In this document: piece by piece, positions 10,701-12,486 of the stretch
How positions within the stretch are numbered: the first letter of the stretch is position 1
How the letters are laid out: every line of letters starts with the position of its first letter
Assembly: GCA_002751075.1 (NCBI GenBank)
Contig: NAOQ01001120.1
Span: 1-12,486 of the forward strand
DNA: 12,486 nt
Reading direction: 5' to 3'
DNA from: Ichthyophonus hoferi
Taxonomy: Eukaryota; Opisthokonta; Ichthyosporea; Ichthyophonida; Ichthyophonidae
Notes under the pieces: model-generated
The model's database searches: none
Seen by the model: only the letters and a program-made list of their open reading frames with translations
Told to the model about the DNA's origin: nothing
Translations under genes and position numbers: made by a program

Positions 10701-11691
10701 AGCATAGCTATATCTCAGTTTTATTGGAGCTATATAGGTTAACAATGTTTTCTAATCGCAACCCAAGTTGCTATATATTGTGATTACCTATTAAACTATT
10801 GTACTGAGCTACACATATCACAATTAGCCTTATATAAGCTTACACGAGTTCAGTTTGGTATAACAATGTGATGTGTCCACCTGATTTAAAGATGATAGTT
10901 GTAATGGCATGGATCTAGAGCGTAAATTCTTTTGATGTTTTAAACGAATGATAATAAGAAGATAAAAGGTTGCTGAAAATTTGCCTCAAGCCTATCTAAG
11001 TGTAAAATATTATTTGGTAGCTGATACTATAATACTGGAATGCTCATTATTTGAGTTGAAACTTTCAATCCATAATTCGAATGGATAGCAATTATATTAT
11101 CATTTCCGTAATATATAGACCAAAGAGTGAAGTACATTATATGACATCATCTACAAAAGTAATGTGCATTTACCTGTCTCAAACATGATACATAAAAATT
11201 AAATTAAAATCTCTTTCTATGCACATTTGTTAGGTTTCATATTGAACTTGGAATGACATATGTATAAGCTATTAACAAATATAGGCAACATATATTATTG
11301 TCAAAATGGCTCACTGGACTTATGATTGATTTCTACACAATTGCGTTGTTCAGGCAGAATTATGTAATATCATTTGTCGAGATGGGTCATAGAACTCTGA
11401 TATATCTTCAATTTTATTGACCCTGGGGTCTACTCTCTTTTGCATGTGCATATATCTATACTTGCATATATACCCACAATAACACAATAAATATTTACAT
11501 CTATGTAGATATATATACAAATATCTATATAAATACATATATGCATTCTTTACATTGCATTGCCACATATATATACATCTATACAGCCCAAAGGAAACTG
11601 TACAAAGATATGGGTATGGCACGTCAAAACAATTGCAGCAACCTATTTGCCACCAGCCAATGAAAAGGAGCACATCAAGATCATAATTTAG
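4627..11691 (+). CDS. Beta-1,3-glucuronyltransferase (B3GAT/GlcAT family, GT43), 8 coding exons
   Basis: The joined exons are 4627-4729, 5430-5638, 6265-6380, 8017-8237, 9044-9150, 9570-9671, 9986-10045 and 11587-11691. They total 1023 nt, or 340 residues, close to the roughly 335 of human B3GAT3. All introns are GT-AG and their phases (1,0,2,1,0,0,0) agree. The protein is a type II Golgi enzyme: a signal anchor at residues 22-36, a variable stem to about 88, then the GT43 fold. Visible motifs are ITPTY (95-99, donor site), LHWVVVEDA (121-129), RGVNQRN (166-172), YFGDDDN (195-201, Mn/UDP), FALDMGAFAVNL (255-266), HLED with candidate catalytic base E291, NCTK (310-313) and VWH (316-318). It should transfer GlcA from UDP-GlcA in beta-1,3 linkage to galactose. 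Whether it makes the proteoglycan linker or another glycan cannot be told from sequence. The start is the first ATG after an in-frame stop at 4585. No break is seen. Confidence 0.93.
4730..5429 (+). other. Intron 1
   Basis: This 700-bp phase-1 intron runs from GTAAGC to TTCTTGCAG. It is AT-rich, with a pyrimidine-rich stretch near 4930 to 4975. I see no repeat copy, nested gene or RNA in it. Confidence 0.78.
5430..5638 (+). CDS. Glucuronyltransferase exon 2: stem and donor-site PTY motif
   Basis: This exon encodes residues 35 to 104. The stem (about 37 to 88) is low in conservation. The catalytic domain begins at ILPIIYFITPTYKRSTQ, which matches the family start 'TIYVVTPTYARxxQ'. The acceptor TTCTTGCAG at 5429 restores the phase-1 codon left by exon 1 (G|CA, Ala) and leaves the frame open. 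The donor is CAG|GTAAAT in phase 0. Confidence 0.88.
5805..5885 (+). repeat. Degenerate ATGATA/GTATGT-type simple repeat
   Basis: Short units such as GATAGTGTATAT, GATAATACGTAT, GATAGTACGTAT and GTATGATATATG follow one another with drift. It looks like a decayed microsatellite inside intron 2. Confidence 0.55.
5983..6011 (+). repeat. Oligo-T tract (17 T, G, 11 T)
   Basis: A run of 17 T, one G and 11 T lies within intron 2. It could be a plain homopolymer, or the reversed poly(A) tail of a retroposed copy inserted on the minus strand. No recognisable retroposon body lies to its right, so the first reading is safer. Confidence 0.7.
6265..6380 (+). CDS. Glucuronyltransferase exon 3: VVVEDA core strand
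   Basis: This exon encodes residues 105 to 142 plus two bases of codon 143. LIRLANTLNNVPRLHWVVVE (residues 108 to 127), followed by DA, is nearly the family consensus 'LTRLANTLLHVPNLHWLVVEDA'. D128 corresponds to the donor-site Asp of the human enzymes. The acceptor is CTATTTAG at 6264 and the donor is AG|GTAACG in phase 2. Confidence 0.94.
6503..6715 (+). repeat. Dispersed repeat, copy B
   Basis: This is the second copy of the segment at 4082 to 4275, in the same orientation, inside intron 3. It retains GAAGTATTTCAGC, TGTCTGGTACA, ACCTCTAAATATTCA, GTCAATCG and the CTAATT-rich end. Beyond about 6715 the two copies no longer align. The many substitutions and small gaps suggest an old family. 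Confidence 0.7.
6844..7336 (+). other. Two overlapping orphan open frames inside intron 3
   Basis: The frame 6844 to 7101 begins TTG (no ATG at its first codon) and could encode up to 85 residues. The frame 7061 to 7336 is in another phase and encodes up to 91 residues, including a Met at 7157 followed by EKKKSRIRFSF and a hydrophilic Ser/Asp-rich tail that ends GIY. Codon content in the second half looks more protein-like than the surrounding intron. I do not recognise either. They could be a decayed mobile-element fragment, an alternative exon or chance. Confidence 0.22.
8017..8237 (+). CDS. Glucuronyltransferase exon 4: QRN and DDD motifs
   Basis: This exon encodes residues 143 to 216. 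The acceptor TATTAG at 8016 completes AG|T (Ser143) from exon 3. KWTQLSAKSP then matches the family 'YTHLxxxTP', HRGVNQRN matches 'PRGVEQRN', and ILYFGDDDNAYDLQLFKEMR matches '[20 protein letters not shown]'. D198 to D200 form the metal- and UDP-binding DxD. The insert between QRN and the DDD box is short. The donor is AAAG|GTATCT in phase 1. Confidence 0.93.
8238..9043 (+). other. Intron 4
   Basis: This 806-bp phase-1 intron runs from GTATCT to ATATACAG. It is strongly AT-rich, with TATATA-type runs near 8580 and 8705. No gene, RNA or repeat copy is recognised in it. Confidence 0.84.
9044..9150 (+). CDS. Glucuronyltransferase exon 5: AFAGG acceptor-side segment
   Basis: This exon encodes residues 217 to 252. 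GCWAMAFAGGRAYERC corresponds to the family 'VSVWPVAFVGGLRYE', followed by a short NGWVSHFLDG that takes the place of 'WKTVFDPHR'. G|TG (Val217) completes the codon split with exon 4. The donor is GGG|GTAAGT in phase 0. Confidence 0.93.
9151..9569 (+). other. Intron 5
   Basis: This 419-bp phase-0 intron runs from GTAAGT to TTTTCGACAG. An open frame that runs through its right half is a read-through of non-coding sequence and has no protein-like motif. Confidence 0.85.
9570..9671 (+). CDS. Glucuronyltransferase exon 6: LDMGAFAVNL segment
   Basis: This exon encodes residues 253 to 286. RIFALDMGAFAVNL matches 'RPFAIDMAGFAVNL', one of the most conserved stretches of the family. R253 aligns with the Arg that contacts the donor in human GlcAT-I. 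The exon is 102 nt and phase 0 at both ends, with donor CCT|GTAAGT. Confidence 0.94.
9672..9985 (+). other. Intron 6
   Basis: This 314-bp phase-0 intron runs from GTAAGT to ATATACAG. It is AT-rich and I see nothing else in it. Confidence 0.85.
9986..10045 (+). CDS. Glucuronyltransferase exon 7: candidate catalytic Glu
   Basis: This 60-nt exon encodes residues 287 to 306, starting PGHLEDRFLQ and ending MSGFE. It takes the place of 'GGYQESSLLRELVTLNDLE' in the human enzyme, so E291 aligns with the catalytic base Glu. N301-M-S is a possible N-glycosylation sequon. It is phase 0 at both ends with donor GAG|GTAAGA. The small size and modest conservation make it easy to miss in automated annotation. 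Confidence 0.86.
10046..11586 (+). other. Intron 7
   Basis: This 1541-bp phase-0 intron is AT-rich. Its last 150 bases are made largely of ATATAC, ATCTAT and ACATAT runs, which serve as the tract before the acceptor TCTATACAG. I searched it for a further coding exon and found none; the family alignment across exons 7 and 8 leaves no gap. Confidence 0.85.
11587..11691 (+). CDS. Glucuronyltransferase exon 8: C-terminus with VWH motif
   Basis: This exon encodes residues 307 to 340 and the stop TAG. PKGNCTKIWVWHVKT matches the family C-terminus 'PKAANCTKILVWHTRT', where the NCT sequon and the His (here H318, a donor-site residue) are conserved. The tail after it (LPPANEKEHIKIII) is not conserved in sequence but has about the usual length. 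Confidence 0.94.
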   Translation, partial: PKGNCTKIWVWHVKTIAATYLPPANEKEHIKIII

Positions 11692-11950
11692 TTGGCAGAT
11701 ACTTAATTATATACAACGCTATTTGAGCCCAGTGAAGAATATTTTTGTGTAGGCTGACAATCGTCTTGGTTCCATTAGACAACTTTTAAGCTAAGGCCTT
11801 TACCCTTATTTAAACTGACTTGGCTGATATAAATACAGGGATATGTGTATAAACGATGAAGATTGCTTTTAAATTAGTTTGTAGTTATTATTCCATTTAT
11901 TTTTCAACCTCTTTGAAATGCCTTAATAAACTACACATGTAGAAACGACT
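11692..11950 (+). other. Probable 3' UTR of the glucuronyltransferase
   Basis: The stretch from the stop codon to just past the AATAAA signal at 11925 is non-coding and AT-rich. Its end is inferred from that signal only. Confidence 0.45.
11925..11930 (+). promoter_or_regulatory. Candidate polyadenylation signal AATAAA
   Basis: A canonical AATAAA lies 234 bases after the stop codon of the glucuronyltransferase. In so AT-rich a region the hexamer occurs by chance fairly often, so its use is only plausible. Confidence 0.45.
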
Positions 11951-12486
11951 TACGGTTAGCCATAAAAAATTGGCCACACTGTTATACCATTTGCCTTTAA
12001 TTGCCAATACAGCATATACTACACAAAATATACCAAAATTTTATTTTTCAGAGTGAGATTACAATCTATATGCACAATCATACCTTCACCCACCCCATAA
12101 AACATGTGATATATTTTTCCAAGGACCATTACATGCATCCATTACTAAACGTTCAGCATGTTGTTGTATCTGTTGTTATATCAAGCTAGTGCATAGATTA
12201 ACTTAATTAATTTATAATGTTTGTGTGAAGTAATTAGTTACTAACCTCCTTATAATTGGCTAATAATTATATACATTAATGTATGAATTGATGTAGAACC
12301 ATTGGATTAGCAGTAAATAACTATTACTAGATATGTTTAATTAATATTAATAAGATTTAAACAAAAGGCTTTTAAGGCACAGGCTTTTGTTAAAAAACAT
12401 CTATTAATGTAATGTCAGAACATTACCAAGTAGGCACTGTATCTTTAAGGCAACTCCCTTTGTTTCCTTGAAGGTAATCGGGGGTT
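11951..12486. other. AT-rich downstream region without a recognised gene
   Basis: No coding region is supported here. A stretch near 12231 to 12264 resembles part of the copia LTR (see findings). Two small inverted repeats lie at 12361 to 12390 (ACAAAAG ... CTTTTGT) and 12409 to 12426 (GTAATGT, 4-base loop, ACATTAC); neither is followed by a T-run or other signal that would give it a function. Confidence 0.5.

Noticed and set aside
10046-11586. A missing exon between exons 7 and 8
   Set aside because: The family alignment passes directly from ...SGFE to PKGNCTK..., corresponding to '...NDLEPKAANCTK', so no residues are missing.
11350-11673. Minus-strand open frame of 107 codons over exon 8
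   Set aside because: It is antisense to exon 8 and to the ATATAC-rich tract before it; the Tyr/Cys-rich repeats come from the simple sequence.
12001-12189. Open frame of 62 codons downstream of the gene
   Set aside because: It has no recognisable motif and an AT-driven composition, and lies after the likely polyadenylation site.
1-12486. Hammerhead ribozyme core of the kind found in schistosome satellite/SINE-like repeats
   Set aside because: I searched both strands by eye for CTGATGA with a matching GAAA and found no convincing core.

Overview
The window looks like nuclear DNA of an AT-rich, intron-bearing animal. It is not bacterial: there are no operons, the one host gene is split by GT-AG introns, and the space between exons is AT-rich and repeat-laden. 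A schistosome-like flatworm would fit the base composition and the style of gene and repeats. That is an inference from general appearance, not from a diagnostic marker.

Layout. Positions 1 to about 2830 hold the 3' half of a broken Ty1/copia LTR retrotransposon: integrase tail, reverse transcriptase, RNase H, polypurine tract and downstream LTR. Its 5' half lies outside the window. Positions 2831 to 4626 are gene-poor and include a three-unit 23-bp tandem repeat, an unassigned minus-strand open frame and one copy (A) of a diverged dispersed repeat.

Positions 4627 to 11691 on the + strand carry one apparently complete host gene in eight coding exons, joined by seven GT-AG introns whose phases all agree. 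The 1023-nt CDS gives a 340-residue type II membrane protein of the beta-1,3-glucuronyltransferase family (B3GAT / GlcAT, CAZy GT43). It has a short signal anchor, a Pro-Thr-Tyr donor-site motif, the DDD metal/UDP motif, the LDMGAFAVNL region, a candidate catalytic Glu and the VWH motif near the C-terminus. Such enzymes act in the Golgi and transfer glucuronic acid from UDP-GlcA to a terminal galactose, for example to finish the proteoglycan linkage tetrasaccharide.

The introns are AT-rich and carry simple repeats, an oligo-T tract, the second copy (B) of the dispersed repeat and a block of open frames of unknown origin. Downstream of the stop codon there is a candidate AATAAA signal at 11925, then AT-rich sequence without a recognisable gene. 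I found no CRISPR array, tRNA, rRNA or known self-cleaving ribozyme core. The glucuronyltransferase gene and the copia fossil are well supported; most other observations are tentative.
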